From Glebionis coronaria (Eukaryota > Streptophyta > Magnoliopsida > Asterales > Asteraceae): a stretch of 64,000 nucleotides of DNA. The translations under genes and the position numbers were made by a program. Shown here in pieces: positions 11,759 to 24,288 of the stretch (positions within the stretch are counted from its first letter, which is position 1; every line of letters begins with the position of its first letter). Below the pieces are notes generated by a model, which saw only the letters and a list, made by a program, of their open reading frames with translations, did not search any database and was not told the DNA's origin. The stretch is from assembly GCA_025667525.1 (NCBI GenBank), contig CM046876.1:573683469-573747468 (forward strand), given 5' to 3'.

Positions 11759-14700
11759 TCTGTACATTCGATATCACCTTCTTCTACTATACAAAAGTCC
11801 ATTTTAGATTATTTTCGAAAAACTTGAGAAAATATAAAAAACATAATAAAACGTAAATATCATTGAAAAAGAAAAATACAAAAATATAAAACATATAAAA
11901 GCAAAACACAAAATTAAAAATCTTTGAAAATCCAAAAATATTCTTCTCGACATGTCTTTCAGTTTCGATAATATGGACGTACCTAGAAATGCCGCTCAAT
12001 AACGACACGGGTGTGTACATAAAGCTCGAATGAAAGATGTAAATATTTTTCAAAAAAAATTGTCATTTCAATGATTTACAATTACTTTAGATTGTGACTC
12101 GTGCCTAAAAGAAAGGAAAGTTTATCACAGATTATAACTTATCCTTAACAACGGGAAAATAAAATTTTCTCGCTCATAAGCTTTCGATAAAAACATTCCA
12201 AGTTTTTAAGCTCATGTAAACGACTTACAGTTACATGTTAGACTATAACTCGAACTTGAATAAAGGAAAGTATGTCTTTAACGATAACGTATCCTAACAA
12301 CGGGTAGAGAAATCTATCACGGTTTGAGTTTATCACAAAAAAATTCAATGTTTTGAGCTCAACACAATGGCTTGTAATCACTTTCAGATTGCAACCCGGA
12401 TCTATATTCACGGGGGAGTGTACGATTTGGTAATCTTACCTTTAGTAAAAGAAGATAAATATTCTTACACTTGAGTGGATTCGTCAATACATTCAAAGTC
12501 TATGAACTCAAGTTTATGCTTTAGAGATACCATGTCGCCAAAAATGAATGGTTTTCAAAAAGCGTTGAACACAATTTTTTCAAGAGTTTTTCAATGATTA
12601 TTCAAAATCTTTCAAACATTGTGTGTTCAACAACTCCTATCCTCAAAAAGCGAAATGTGGATCACATCCTCACAATGACAATTCATTTGGATCAATTTTT
12701 GAGGGGGAGCTTTCCAAATTCATGCTAAGTTAGACACATTTTTCTCCCAAAAGTTTTAAGACTATTTTTCTTAATATATTTATCAAACAGTTTTATATAT
12801 TAGAGATATGGGAGAAAATGTTATTAAAATGTGATCTAAATATATGAAACGAACATATAAGACTCAAGCACTTTAACTCTTACCCACATGTGCGAAACAC
12901 TTTCGATTATCGATGCACATGTGTAGGGGGAGCTTTTCTGAAACGAAAAAAATATCAAGGTGTTAAATGTTTTCAAACACTTTGGTATAATTTCAAGTGG
13001 TTTTAATGGTTACGATCTTATATACCTACAAACTCTTTAATTCACGACGTTATTGGTGTCAAAAGGTGGTTAGGTATACGTCCTATGATCCAACCAGAAC
13101 CGGAGGGATCTTTCCAGGGACAATCCAATAGATTATTAGAAGTCCTTAGGAAAGATGGAGTAGATTGTGAACGTAGCTGAATGCCGACTAACTACATAAG
13201 CTACCACTGGAACAATCACAACAAGGTGCTATTGATGATGTCTTGGTAAGCATTGAAGGGGTTGAAGGATGAAAAAGAAATGTAAGGATAAAGGTTGAAA
13301 ACAAAGAAGCCCTCCATACAACTTAGGCAGAAACCGGGTCAACACGTCATGAAGATAACACATCATAGACCCAGTGATGTAATGCACAACCCTTCCCCAA
13401 CTGACTCAAGCTTCTCTCAAAAGAAGTTTGTTTTATTGTCACGGAGAACAACACGAATTCTATTGACCTTCTCACTCCGAGATAGTTGATATTGAATAAG
13501 TGGCATCTGCTCCAGCCTCCGACCACTAAAAGTGCACTAATCGAGTCTAGAGCCTAGATCAATCAAATCTTCTTAGGACACACAGAATGACGAAGAAGAG
13601 AGTCCTACGCTATATCCTTATGATATTGCTAGAACACTCAAAGTGATAATACCTAGTATTCACAATGATGAGTGGAAATCCTTCCAGTGTTAACATCAAA
13701 CAACACTACGGTAGGTCATGTGTAAGATTCTTTATGAATTGAACATGTGTAAACTGAAAAGCAACAGTGGTTTGATTCTTAATTGATTCAAACTCATTTC
13801 AGGTTTCTACGCAATATCCTTATGGTCTTGCCAGAACATTCAGAGTGATATTCATTGATATTCACAGTGACGAATAGAAATCCTTCTAGCGTCAACCTCA
13901 AACAGCGCTACGGTAGGTAACTTGCGAGATTTTTTATAGATCAAGCTTGTGTCAACTGGAAAGCAACAATGGTAAGATTCTGTATGAATCGAACTTGTTC
14001 CAGGAACTTGATTTGATGACTTTAATCAAGCGGATATTTATCCAATTGATTCACTCTTTATATTCGCAGTCTTGCTTTGAGATGGTCGAGTAAAGAGAAC
14101 GGCTAGTACAGCCGCGAAACCCTGTCAAGGAGATTCTTAATTGAATCTACATAGTCACAGGTACGGTATTTAATATCGTTTAACGGTCGTCACCGACCGG
14201 AGGTAAAACGCTATCGATTTAGTACGAATGTCAAAGCCATTAAGTCCGTGTCTATGTTTTATCTCGAGAAAGCGGCGTTACGGTGTACTCAGCAAAATCG
14301 AACATTCAAAACCACATACTTATGCCCAAAGACATATTCAACAATCAAGGAAGCAAAAGTCTTCCGCAACTCTGATGTTTAGAATCTTCCTTAATAATTA
14401 ATGTAGAGGGATGACCTCTCTTCAAAGGAGACTGTCAGCAAGCTTTCAAGATGGTGCATAGTGTGAGCATGTGGATGATGACACAAGATCGCAAGATGGC
14501 AAAGACAAGTCAAGGATGGTGACCAACAAGAATGAAGCAATCATTTTGAAGATCACAATATTAAAGATTAATTATCTCCATAAATACTCGCATGTCGTAG
14601 AGGAATGACATCTCAGTGAGTGAGATGTTAGTCTCAAAATATTATGTCATCAAGAATGATTCGGTCACAGATTTGAAGATCTCAAGATTAAAGACAAAGT

Positions 14701-14843
14701 CGAAAGACAACAACAAAGGCTCAAAGATCACAGGATGAAGGAACAAGACTACTATTACACGTTCCCGACTCATTTATGGCGAGATTAGTAATCTCTATAA
14801 ATCTCCAAATGTCGTAGAGGAATGACCTCTCATTGGGAGAGAT
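11759..14843 (+). other. long 3' non-coding region of copia A
   Basis: About 3.1 kb without a gene. From about 11890 onward it is recognisably homologous to 17254-19790 (reverse strand) of element B, which lies between RNase H and the 3' LTR. It contains a 205-bp tandem duplication (13597-14002) and a small palindromic segment around 14165-14200. No ORF is shared between A and B here. Confidence 0.8.
13597..14002 (+). repeat. tandem duplication of about 205 bp in the 3' region of copia A
   Basis: Two units starting near 13597 and 13800. Each runs from TACGC(T/A)ATATCCTTATG through GTGATA, AAATCCTTC, CTACGGTAGGT, and AAAGCAACA(G/A)TGGT. The same duplicated unit is present in element B (about 17818-18235, reverse strand), so the duplication predates the split of the two elements. 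Confidence 0.8.
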
Positions 14844-15221
14844 TGTTAGCCTCAAAATATTGAGTCAAACAAGAATGTTCGGTCATATGTTTATTATGTA
14901 TTATTCTTAGAACGTTGTAATAGATAGTAGAATATTCGGGAATCACGGGCTTGATAAGATAGCTAATAGTCCATGTATAAGGTTATATAGTTAATTTATT
15001 CGAGCCTGGCCCAATCAAATAGCCAATAAAGCCTACATGTAAGGCATGGTTATAAATACCTCTCTTAGCATGTTACGAGAGGGTTGGTTAGCTCATTTCA
15101 CTTTTCTCTCTTAATCTAATATTCCCAAGTTATCATCTACTTTCTCTCTCTAAATTTCATCTCTTTTACATCTTATTTCTTATAATCAAACCATGGTGAA
15201 GGGATTAATATGGGAACAACA
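14844..15221 (+). repeat. 3' LTR of copia A
   Basis: 378 bp, TGTTAGCC...GAACAACA, with TATAAATA at 15051-15058. Preceded by purine-rich TTGGGAGAGAT. Followed by the target duplication CTTCA. Confidence 0.92.
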
Positions 15222-16865
15222 CTTCAGCATGGTTGGCATCGTTGCTTCTGTAAACAAATTCTCCTGGTTGGAACGTTTTGTTACGAACTCGTGAGTTGTA
15301 ATATTTCTTCATCTTGGTTTTACTTCTGTCTAAGATCGGTTTGCTCTTATTTTTCTTCCAGCAGGTCAAGGATTAGCCAGAGCTTTTCTTCATTTGTAGT
15401 CTTGTTTGCGATGTGGAGCGTTGGCATCCCTATTTCCGTTGGTATTACGGCCTCTGTGTCGTATGTGAGTGGGAATGGGGTTTCACCGTTGCTTATTTTT
15501 AGCATTGTCCTAGGTAACCATAGGACGTGCGGAATTTCTTCAACCCAGTTCTTACTTCCTTCTAGCCTTGACTTGATTCCTTTTCCTAAACTCGTGTTTA
15601 CTCTCTCGGCGAGTCCGTTTGTTTGGGGATGTTGTACGGAAGCAAAGTATTGTTTGATGCCTTTTTCTTGGCACTAGTCCTTGAATGGGTTGTCTCAGAA
15701 CTGCTTGTCGTTATCAGATATGATCTCTCCCGGTAATCCAAACCTGCACACGATGTTTTCCTATGTGAAGTTCTTTAGTCGTGCTCCTATTATTGTCGTT
15801 ACTGCTTTTGCTTCTATCTATTTGGTGAAGTAGTCTATTGCAACTTTTAGGAATTTGACTTTGCCTCGTCCCTCCAGGAAGGGTCCGGCTATGTGTATTC
15901 CCCATTTATGGAATGGCTACAACGATGTTACCTGACAACTTTATCATTTGTCTATTAATTCTTTGGAATCTTTGTGCATTGTTGGCCAATAGTATCCAGT
16001 TCATATTGACTTAGCCACCACGGATCTAGGTCTGGAGTGCATGTTACATAATCCTTCGTGGATTTCATGTATGATATATTTTGCTTGGATTGGCCCGACG
16101 CATCATCACAAAGCTTCGAGAAATGATTTCTTATTACATAAATCTGTTCATTATGACATATTGTCTTGCCTTGGCTTTTAGTTTTCTTGCTTTTCGCTTA
16201 TCCGCCAGTAGTATTCCTTCTGATAGGAAGTTATATACTAGAGTTATATAGTTGTGTCCCGTTTCTTCCATTACCGCTAGGATTTCTGCTTCTTCAGTTG
16301 ATTTTTGGGTAACCACTTCTACTAGCACTTGTTTTGCTAGATGTGGGAAGCTTGTCAAGGTGATCTTGCTAAGCGCATCTGCTTTTTTGTTTTCGCTTCA
16401 CGGAACCTGCTTTAATGAGAATTCCTTGAAGTTGCTAATCATTGTTTTGGATTTTTCCAACTACTTCTTCATGCTTTCCTCTTTGGGTGTGTATGATGCA
16501 TTGATTTGGTTTGCCACTAGCCTTGAGTCTACGTTTTCTTCTAGGTTCTGGATTCCCATCTCTTTTGCTATTCTGAGTCCGGCTATCAGTGTCTCATATT
16601 CTGCCTCGTTGTTTGAAGCTTCAAACTCAAATCTTAAGGCATAGATGAACTCTAATCCTTCTGGGTCAGTTAGTATGAGACCTGATCCTAAACCTTCCGT
16701 GCATGAAGAGTCGTCCGTGAAGAGTGTTCGTGGTTCTGGTTGTTTCCTTTTCTCTTCCTCTATGGGAGTATCTTCGTCTGGTACTTCGGCTATAAAATCT
16801 ACAAGAATCTGTCCTTTTATTGATGTTCGTGGCTTGTAGTGGATACCATACTCGTCTAAGGTTAC
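15222..16865 (-). pseudogene. gypsy G second RNase H and integrase, broken
   Basis: From high to low coordinate, the minus strand reads: a YGIHYKPR block next to copia B (about 16850), GQILVDFIAE, a TDDSSCTEGLGSGLIL RNase H block (about 16700), FEASNNEAEYETLIAGLRIA (about 16590), RLVANQIN (about 16520), the KARKLKAKARQY linker (about 16180), then integrase blocks KVKFLKVAIDYF (about 15860-15820) and CRFGLPGEIISDN (about 15720-15750). Stops interrupt it repeatedly. An extra RNase H between RT/RNase H and integrase is a Tat-lineage trait. The last part (15290-15222) joins 6859 across copia A. Confidence 0.8.
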
Positions 16866-16870
16866 ACTCC

Positions 16871-17253
16871 TGTTGTCCCATGTATTTGTGATGATTAAGC
16901 AATAAAGAAAGAAAGAAAATAGATGAAGAAGAGATGAATTCCTAGAGAGAGAAAGTAGTGAGAGAAAGTAGAGAGGAGATGATTAACTTGGTGAGATTAG
17001 ATTAAGAAAAGAAGTTGTTACAAATGACCATCCACCCTCCTAACATGCTAGGAGGGTAGTATATATAGTCCACCCACATGCGGGCTTTAATGGACTATAT
17101 ATTGGGTCGGGCTTGTCTTTTGGACTTTAATTAGTTTAAATCCAAGCCCGTGAACCACGACTAAATAACTACTTATTACAACGTTCTACTAAATATTACA
17201 ATAGAAACCTATGACCGAACATTCTTGTTTGACTCAATATTTTGAGGCTAACA
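16871..17253 (-). repeat. 3' LTR of copia B
   Basis: 383 bp; minus strand TGTTAGCC...GACAACA. A TATATATA box lies near 17060-17067. The minus-strand tract GGGGGAGAT just upstream (17254-17262, complement) is the likely polypurine tract. Confidence 0.95.
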
Positions 17254-19799
17254 ATCTCCCCCAATGTGAGGTCATTCCTCTTTGATATTTGGATTCCAAT
17301 GGAGATTTATGAATTTCGTCATAAATGAGTCTTGAACGTGTAACAGTAGTTTTGTTCCTTCATGCTATGATCTTTGAGCCTTTGTCGTTGTCTTTCGACT
17401 TTGTCTTTTAGTCTTGAGATCTTCAAATCATCCTTGACTTGTCATTGCCATCTTGCGATCTTGTGTCTTTGTCCACATGCTCACACTATCAATTGTTGGA
17501 TAAGTCTTTGGGCATGAATATGTGGTTGTGAATCTTTGACTTTGCTGAGTACACCGTGACGCCACCTTCTCGAGACAAAACATAGACATGGACTGAATGG
17601 CTTTGACATTCGTCCTAAATCGGTAGCGTTTTACCTCCGGTCGGTGAAGACCATTATACGATATTAAATATCGTACCTGTGATCAGGTGGATTCAATTAA
17701 GAATCTCCTTGACAGGGTTTCGCGGCAGTACTAGCCGTTCTCTTTACTCGACCGTCTCAAAGCAAGACTGCGAACATAAAGAGTGAATCAATTGGATAAA
17801 TATCCGCTTGATTAAAGTCGTCAATTCAAATTCCTGGAACAAGTTTGATTCATTAAGAATCTTACCATTGTTGCTTTCCAGTTGACACAAGTTTGATTCA
17901 TTAGAATCTCACAAGTCACCTACCGTAGCGCTGTTTGATGTTGACGCTAGAAGGATTTCCATTCGTCACTGTGAATATTAATGAATATCACTCTGAATGT
18001 TCTTGCAAGACCATAAAGATATTGCATAGAAACCTGAAACGAGTTTGAATCAATTCAGAATCAAACCACTGTTGCTTTTCAGTTTTACATATGTTCAATT
18101 CATAAAGAATCTTGCATATGACCTACCACAGTGGTGTTTGATGTTAACACTGGAAGGATTTCCACTCATCATTGTGAATACTAAGTAGTATCACTCTGAG
18201 TGTTCTAGCAATATCACAAGGATATAGCGTAGGACTCTCTTGATCTTCATCCGTGTGTCCTAACGAAATTTGATTGATCTATTGGCTCTAGACTCGATTT
18301 GTGCACTTTTAGTGGTCGGAGGTTGGAGCAGATGCCACCTATTCAATATCAACAATCTCGGAGTGAGAAAGTCAATAGAAGTCGTGTTGATCTCCGTGAC
18401 AATAAAACAAACTTCTTTTGAGAGAAGTCTGAGTAGCTAGGAAAGGGTTGTGCTTCACATCACTGGGTCCATGATGAGTTTGTCTTCATGATGAGTTGAC
18501 CCGGTTTCTGCCTAAGTTGTATGGAGGGCTTCTTTCTTTAGACCCTTTATCCTTACATTTCTTTTTCATTCTTCAACCCCTTCAATGCTTACCAAGACAT
18601 CATTAATAGCACCTTGTTGTGATTGTTCCAGTGCTATCATCAGTACTTAGTCGGCATTCAGCTACGTTCACATTCTACTCCATCTTTCCTAAGGACTTCT
18701 AATAATCTATTGGATTGTCCCTGGGAAGATCCCTCCGGTTCTGGTTGGATCATAGGACTTAAACCTAACCACCCTTTTGACACCAATAACGTCGTGAATT
18801 AAAGATGTTGTGGGTATTTGATCGTAACCATGAAAACCACTTTAAATTCTAACAAAGTGTGTGAAAAACATTTAACACCTTGCTAGTTTTGTCGTTTCAG
18901 AAAAACTCCCCCTTCACATGTGCATCGATAATCGAAAGTGTTTCGCACATGTAGGTAAGAATTAAAGTGCTTGAGTCTTATATTAGATCACATTTTAATC
19001 ACATTTTCTCCCCCTATCTCTAATATATAAAATCTTTTGATATTAGAGATACCAAATTTGATTAAAATATATTTTGAAAAATAGTCTTGAAAATCTTCGG
19101 GAGAAAGATGTGTTAATCTTTTGCATGAAGTTGAATTGCTCCCCCTCAAAAATTGATCCAATGGAATTGTCATTACGAGGATTTGATCCACATTAAACTT
19201 TTGAGGATAGGAGTTGTTGAACGCACAATTTTTGAAAGATTTTGAATATCATTGAGAAATTCTTGAAAAAATTGTGTTCAACGCTTTTTGAAAAATCAAT
19301 TCTTTTTGACGAAAAGGTTTTTCTAAAGCATAAACTTGAGTTCATAGAATTTGAATGTCTTGACGAATCCACTCAAGTGTAAGAAGATTTAACTTCTTTT
19401 GCTAAGGGTAAGAGTACAAAAGCGTACACTCCCCCGTGAATTTAGATCCGGGTTGCAATATGAAAGTGATTACAAGCCATTGTGTTGAGCTCAAAACGTT
19501 GAATGTTTTGTGACAAGCTCAACCCGTGATAGATTGCTCTACCCGTTGTTGGAAATATTGTCCAAAATAGACAATTTCCTTTTGAAAAGATAGAAATGAC
19601 ATGTTTTGAAAAATATTTACAACTTTCATTCGAGCTTTATGTACACACCCGTGTCGTTATTGAGCGACATTTCTAGGTACGTCCATATTATCGATACTGA
19701 AAGACATGTCGAGAAGAATATTTTTGGATTATCGAAGATTTTTTAATTTTGTATTTTGCTTTTTGATTAATATTTACAGGTAGATGTTTGATAAATGAA
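17254..19799 (-). other. long 3' non-coding region of copia B
   Basis: About 2.5 kb between RNase H stop and polypurine tract, without a credible ORF. Homologous to 11.9-14.8 kb of copia A, including the tandem 205-bp duplication (here about 17818-18235) and a near-perfect palindrome TACGATATTAAATATCGTA at about 17656-17674. Preservation in two elements with very different coding content suggests a role in cis, but only the conservation is seen. Confidence 0.75.
17818..18235 (-). repeat. tandem duplication of about 205 bp in the 3' region of copia B
   Basis: Two units, each with the complement of CTACGGTAGGT, AAAGCAACA and AAATCCTTC blocks, matching the units at 13597-14002 of copia A. Confidence 0.75.
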
Positions 19800-20729
19800 T
19801 CAAGCAGGCTTCTTTGCCAGAACCTCCAGTTCTGCTGGAGTCAAACATCTCATACCAATTTGCCTAACTAGATACGCAAACCTCTCTTTCGAAAGAGCTT
19901 TTGTAAACAAGTCAGCTAATTGGTAATCAGTTCCAACAAAGTATAATTCAATAATACCTCTTTCAACTTGTTCCTTAATGAAGTGATATCTGACATCAAT
20001 GTGCTTCGTGCGGGAATGCTGAACCGGATTGCAGGAGATGGCTATGGCCGACTTTGAGTCACAGTACATAGGTACTTTATCAAAATGGAAGCCATAATCC
20101 GTGAGTTTTGTTCTCATCCAAAGAACTTGAGCACAACACGCAGATAGAGACACATACTCCGCTTCGGCTGATGAAAGTGACGTGCAATCCTGCTTCTTGG
20201 AAGACCATCCCACAAGCTTGTCTTGACCTAGAAATTGTGCACCACCAGAAGTACTTTTACGTGTATCAAGACACCCTGCATGATCAGAATCTGAATAGGC
20301 CGTTAGAAAGAAACCGGTTTCCCTCGGATACCAGAGTCCCATGTGAATGGTATTCTTAAGGTACCGAAAGATCCGTTTAACCTCCTTGAGGTGCTTTTCA
20401 GTTGGTCGTGCTTGATATCGTGCACAATAACACGTAGCATGATGAATATCAGGTCTGCTTGCTGTCAAGTACATGAGGGACCCGATCATGGAACGATATC
20501 TCGTTTGATCTATGGGTAATCCCTCTAAATCAGCATCTAGGGATGTGTTTGATAATGGTGTCCCAACAGGGTCACATGATGTCATACCATGCTTTTTGAT
20601 TATCTCTTGACAATACTTAGCTTGGTTAATAAAGATACCACTTGGGGATTGGTGAACTTGAATTCTTAGAAAGAATTTTAGTTCGCCCATCATAGACATT
20701 TCAAATCTGTTGTGCATTACTTTTTCAAA
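19800..20729 (-). pseudogene. copia B RT end and RNase H
   Basis: Open from just after a TAG (20730-20732) to the polyprotein stop, about 309 codons. The first residues (FEKVMHNRFEMSMMGELKFF) continue the reverse transcriptase in the same frame as the upstream segment. RNase H blocks follow: YSDSDHAGCLDTRKSTSGG, SSAEAEYVSLSACCAQVLWM, YCDSKSAIAIS, HIDVRYHFIKE and QLADLFTKAL. The catalytic acidic residues of the copia RNase H appear present. It is the C-terminus of the gag-pol polyprotein, and the only damage at its start is the TAG, which replaces a codon usually for Glu. Confidence 0.9.
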
Positions 20730-22037
20730 CTATTTTGAAAGTTTTGGGTTTGTAGACCCAAAAATAATGTCATCAACATAAATTTGCACAAGCAGAATGT
20801 CATCCCCATATTTATAAGTGAACAAAGTTAAATCAATGGAACCTTTTGAGAAACCTTTGGAGACCAGAAATTTCGAGAGCTCGTAGTACCACGCCCTTGG
20901 AGCTTGCTTGAGTCCATATAGTGCTTCGTGGAGACGATACACCTTGTCAGGATAATGAGGATTGACGAATCCTTCCGGCTGCGTGACATAAACTTCTTCC
21001 TTCAAAGGACCGTTAAGAAACGCCGTCTTTACGTCCATTTGATAAACGATGAATCCCTTATGTGCAGCATAAGCAAGAAAAATCCTGACCGCTTCCATTC
21101 GAGCTACTGGTGCAAATGATTCTTCGAAATCAATACCCTCTTTCTGTCCATACCCTTTAGCCACTAGCCTAGATTTATTCTTGATGATCGTGTTCTCTTC
21201 ATCCATCTTGTTTTTCCAGATCCATCGAAGATTTAATGGTGTTACATCGTATGGTCTGTCAACCAGTTCCCAGACTTTAAGTCTTTCAAACTGTTGAAGT
21301 TCATCCGTCATCGATTCAATCCAAGCATGATCAGCCATGGCTTCTTTGATGTTTTTCGGTTCAGCAGTACTCACGGCGAGTGCGAACATACAAACATCGC
21401 CATCGGTTTCAAGCTGTCGTCTTGTACGAACGGGCTGTGAAGGGTTTCCAATGACATGAACCAAAGGATGATCTCGGGTCCAATGATGTGTTGAAGGATG
21501 TCGTTGATAGAAAGTATGCATATTTGACGGATCAACATGGCGAGTAGAAGACTCTCCAGTTTCGTGTACCGGTGTACCGAATGGGTTGATGAATTCGTCT
21601 TCGTCAGATAATGCATTGTCTGCTTGATTTGTGTTCTCTGGAGCAATGACAGTAGTTGTGGATGTTGTAGGATCGATTGTTGAAGTGATATTCTGAGGAG
21701 GTGAATCTGCAGCAACCCGTGTTGAAGTAGATGAAGTTGTATCCAGTTGTTGACGATGATTGGTATCATCATTCTTATCATGAGTGACAGCGGAAGACTT
21801 CGATACAACTTGTTTCTCCCCCGTGAAATATTCATCATACATTGGTCCATATAACATTTCCAACTCTTCAATTGTCGTGTCGACTGTCATATCAGCTCTA
21901 GGAACATTTTCTGGAACCAGCGTTGAACTTGACGGTTCATTGCTGTGGTCTTGAGTTTCGAGTTCCGTACGGTTGTGAACGGAAGTCGTTTGTCGTTGTG
22001 GGTCGGGACTTAAACTGTTTTGTTCAAGTGCCATCTC
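20730..22037 (-). pseudogene. copia B reverse transcriptase
   Basis: About 436 codons between a TAA (22038-22040) and a TAG (20730-20732), in frame with both neighbours. The N-terminal half is a Ser/Thr/Asp-rich linker. RT begins near residue 220 with [19 protein letters not shown]. It continues through [53 protein letters not shown] and the catalytic YVDDIIFGS near the end. All core RT motifs are present and open, so the enzyme part itself is intact; only the flanking stops interrupt the polyprotein. Confidence 0.92.
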
Positions 22038-23310
22038 TTAAGATTCATCAAATCGGATGTGAATTGTCTCGACAATCAATTTTGTTCTTTTGTTGTATAC
22101 TCTATATCCCTTTGACTGAGTTGCATATCCCACAAGAATACATGCATCACCTTTCTCTTTCATCTTATCCAAATTTTCACCATCTCGAATAATGTAACAA
22201 GTACATCCAAAAACATGAAGGTGTTTGAGTGAAGGTTTCCGATCATGAATTATGTGATATGGTGTCTTTTCGTGTCGTGGGATAATTAAGGAACGGTTTT
22301 GTGTGTAGCATGCGGTTGACACGGCTTCGGCCCAAAAGTACAGTGGAAGTTTTGAAGCGGATAATAATGTTCGAGCAGCTTCAACCAAAGTACGGTTTCG
22401 TCTTTCAACAACGCCGTTTTGTTCGGGTGTTCGAGCAATAGATGTTTCATGTTCAATCCCTTCGGCTTCAAAATACTTTCTCAGATTTGAATTCAAAAAT
22501 TTTGTACCTCTGTCAGTACGAACCACTTTAACTTGAGCTTGAAGACCACGTTGTATCAATTTAAGAAAGCTGATGAGAACGTCGGGTGTTTCATCCTTGG
22601 ACCTCAAGAAGTGAGTCCATGTGAACCTTGAGTAATCATCGACAATTACCAGAATATATTTCTTTCCATTGATACTCTGAACACGCATGGGACCACACAG
22701 ATCCATATGAAGAAGATCTAACCGTCCTTTAGAGCTTGGTGTGGTCTTTGTTTTGAAGCTACTTCGTTTAGCTTTACAAAGTTCACAAGAAGAACAAAGA
22801 TGATCTTTGATGAATTTCAAGCTTGGAAGGCCTCTCACAATATCTTTCTTGGAAAGCAAGTTGATGGTATCAAAGTTTAGATGAGAAAGACGTTGATGCC
22901 ATAACCATGCCTGAGTCGTTGAAGCTTTAGCCATGAAGCAAATTGGAGTTGATGAAGTTGTGTCTTGAAGTGAAATTGTGTAAAGATCAGTACCCCGTGT
23001 ACCGGTAAGTAAGTCATTCCCATCATAATCACGAACAAAACATGTCTTCTTTCTGAAAGCAACTTCCAAATCCGCATCACAGAATTGACCAACCGAGAAA
23101 ATATTGTGATTGAGCCCTTCGACGTAGTATACCCTTTTAATCGTGATATTCCCCTGAACCAAATCTCCATATCCTAGGATCGGTGCAAATTGATCATTTC
23201 CGAATCGGACCGTACCTAGGAACTTCTCCACGAAGTTAATTAGAAGCTTGAGATTCCCCGTCATGTGCTTCGTGCATCCGGAGTCCATTATGAAGAGAAT
23301 TATTTGTATC
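22038..23310 (-). pseudogene. copia B protease start and integrase
   Basis: The frame enters from a frameshift near 23300-23310. The first block is the copia protease active site MDSGCTKHMTG. Next comes the pre-integrase zinc-binding region WLWHQRLSHLNF ... CSSCELCKA. The integrase catalytic core follows, with LLHMDLCGP (first Asp), VRTDRGTKF (second Asp) and PEQNGVVERRN (Glu), the D,D,E triad. It ends in HIRFDES and a TAA at 22038-22040 where the frame would otherwise continue. The catalytic residues are retained. It is part of the gag-pol polyprotein and is not expected to be translated alone. Confidence 0.9.
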
Positions 23311-24288
23311 ACCTGCAGAAGAGTTAGAACACGATGGATCATTTTCTAAATTGGATACCACAGTAGTTGTGATAGTAGAATCATTAGTGTCCTTATCAAC
23401 ATTTAAAGGCAAACTAACACTCGTTTTCACATTTTCTGTCCTAACTTTAGGCATCCATTTATATCCGGGAGGACATTGATTAGCAAACCACCATTTCCAA
23501 GACTTACTGGCAGACTCATATAATTCCTTAATTTTGCTTCTAGGATTCTTAGTGGTGGAGTCTGATGCATTACTTTTCTTAGTGGGGGTTGCACCAGAAT
23601 GGTTCACTTTGCGTTTGGGTTTACTAGCTCTAATAGGCATTGCAACTTGCTTCTTAGTTCTAGTTTCTACGCCTTTGACTTTATTTATAGCACACATAGA
23701 ATGATTAGCATTAGCACACTTGCCACATTTGACACAAACAAATTTCACATTCATAGCATTCAAATCATTCACAGCATTCAGATCGTCATTACATGCGATA
23801 ACAGACTTTTTATTCTTAAAAACATTCAAATTCCTAGGGTGTTCTTCTACTTGCTTCATCTTCCCTTGATTCTTGTGTTTCCAGACCTTATCATTCTCTT
23901 GAGTGCTCTTAAGCTGAGGCCGGCTAACACTAGTAGTGGAGACTATTCCTGTAGTAGAAGACACACGAATATTAGTGTTTCTAGAAGTCTGAGGCGAGTG
24001 AGTATCTTTGTTTGTGGGATTAGTGGGCATTCTATACATCCCTGGTTTAATCACATTATTGTGCTTAACGCTTGGTGCTACAGGATTCCTTATGGGTTGA
24101 GCTTGTGGTAACCTTTCCTTTCCATCCATCTTGGGGGCAAACACAGGTTTAGCAAACGAGGAATTAGATAAAGCAGATGGTTTTCCCAAGATAGAGGATC
24201 TATTCTCTTTAGAGGCATTGGGTTGTCTAACAACATTTTTCTTAATGCTAGGTTCCACAATTTTTCCACCCATTTTAGCAATGAATTT
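23236..24288 (-). pseudogene. copia B basic linker between coiled coil and protease
   Basis: About 350 codons, in the same frame as the upstream coiled-coil segment but separated from it by a TAG (24289-24291). It is rich in Lys, Ser, Asn and Pro and low in predicted structure. A C-x2-C-x8-C run (CVKCGKCANANHSMC) lies near the middle. It ends in a different frame from the protease because of a small deletion just before the DSG motif. The equivalent segment exists in copia A. No enzymatic domain is recognised. Confidence 0.75.

Larger units (their letters stand above)
6865..15221 (+). mobile_element. non-autonomous Ty1/copia element A
   Basis: 8,357 bp, flanked by the identical 5-bp target duplication CTTCA (6860-6864 and 15222-15226). 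LTRs lie at 6865-7242 and 14844-15221, with a PBS at 7245 and a purine-rich tract TTGGGAGAGAT just before the 3' LTR. Internal coding matches only the acidic/coiled-coil part between gag zinc finger and protease of element B. Gag N-terminus, zinc knuckle, protease, integrase, RT and RNase H are missing. It shares with B about 2.5-3 kb of 3' non-coding sequence. LTRs differ at about 24 of 378 positions by eye. Confidence 0.92.

Noticed and set aside
16252..16644. 130-codon plus-strand frame
   Set aside because: Opposite strand of the G RNase H and linker region, which matches known blocks; a shadow.
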